DNA of 14,978 nt from Halovivax sp. (GTDB taxonomy: Archaea; Halobacteriota; Halobacteria; Halobacteriales; Natrialbaceae): NCBI GenBank assembly GCA_007135505.1, contig SLIS01000472.1, positions 1 to 14,978 of the forward strand, read 5' to 3'. The position numbers were made by a program, and so were the translations under genes. Under the pieces are notes generated by a model, which saw only the letters and a program-made list of their open reading frames with translations, was not told the DNA's origin and searched no databases. Below, piece by piece: positions 14,813 to 14,978 of the stretch. Each line of letters begins with the position of its first letter. Position 1 is the stretch's first letter.

Positions 14813-14857
14813 CACTCGTCGGGAGTCGGCCCCTCGATCCGTCGTGACGCATTCGGT

Positions 14858-14871
14858 ACACAATACCTATT
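14858..14871 (+). promoter_or_regulatory. candidate TATA element for the DUF7128-like gene
   Basis: ACACAATACCTATT is AT-rich and centred about 30 nt before the ATG at 14895, consistent with a leaderless transcript. It faces away from the cdc48 promoter in the same spacer. Confidence 0.42.
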
Positions 14872-14894
14872 GGACCAGCGACGAATTGTGGGAT

Positions 14895-14978
14895 ATGGTC
14901 GTCGAAACCCAGCGAGACGGCGCGACCTGGTACGAGTGTGAGGCCTGCGGCCTCCTGTTCGACGAGTACGAAGACGCC
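14895..14978 (+). CDS. DUF7128-like small zinc-ribbon protein (3' partial)
   Basis: Only the first 28 codons are inside the window: MVVETQRDGATWYECEACGL, then LFDEYEDA at the edge. I recognise the start of a haloarchaeal small protein family (DUF7128-like). Members have an E-R-D-G-A-T-W-Y start, a C-x2-C pair (here C15 and C18) and then a D-x-E-D-A helix leading to a second metal-ligand pair. The whole protein is usually only about 40-60 residues. The ATG at 14895 is supported by the family start and the TATA-like element about 30 nt upstream. It is divergent from cdc48. Zinc binding is inferred; the second half of the site is not visible. No function is known. Confidence 0.8.
   Translation, partial: MVVETQRDGATWYECEACGLLFDEYEDA

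Overview
The window is high-GC DNA from a halophilic archaeon (class Halobacteria). The proteins are rich in Asp/Glu and poor in Lys. Several first genes have a TATA-like element about 27-32 nt before the start codon and no Shine-Dalgarno, as expected for leaderless haloarchaeal mRNAs. Gene content also fits this class: an RPA/RPA-associated protein operon, CDC48-type AAA ATPase, Lrp-TRASH regulator, MTH865-like protein, DUF7128-like zinc ribbon and archaetidylserine-type decarboxylase. I cannot name a genus. No mobile element, CRISPR array, tRNA or rRNA was seen.

Layout. Bases 1-643: 3' part of a BioD-like/DRTGG protein. 708-1304: Lrp/AsnC regulator with a C-terminal cysteine-rich (TRASH-like) domain. 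1509-3796: a two-gene ABC transporter, with ATPase and permease overlapping by ATGA. 4031-4285: small MTH865-family protein behind the clearest TATA box in the window. 4507-4653 (minus): a 48-residue zinc-ribbon microprotein, easily missed. 4654-4956: a divergent, relatively AT-rich spacer with two adjacent palindromic elements just upstream of the RPA gene.

4957-11657: a genome-maintenance block on the plus strand. It holds an RPA-type ssDNA-binding protein (three OB regions plus a CCCH zinc finger), its partner RPAP (COG3390) and the RPA-associated phosphoesterase Rpe. These three are overlapping or 2 nt apart and are surely co-transcribed. An Lhr-type helicase with a C-terminal C4 zinc ribbon follows 88 nt later with its own candidate promoter. 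In Haloferax volcanii the RPA and RPAP proteins form specific complexes. The Rpe-Lhr pair resembles the bacterial Lhr-core/PdeM repair cluster and suggests a shared repair role.

11777-12550: archaetidylserine/phosphatidylserine decarboxylase-type enzyme (lipid head-group synthesis), convergent with 12588-14774 (minus): a two-ring CDC48-family AAA ATPase. 14895-14978: beginning of a DUF7128-like zinc-ribbon gene, divergent from cdc48 and cut by the window end.

Most of the window is conserved haloarchaeal core genome. The observations most worth following are the Rpe/Lhr linkage, the palindromes at the RPA promoter, a short motif buried in the acidic linker of RPAP, and the zinc-ribbon microprotein.
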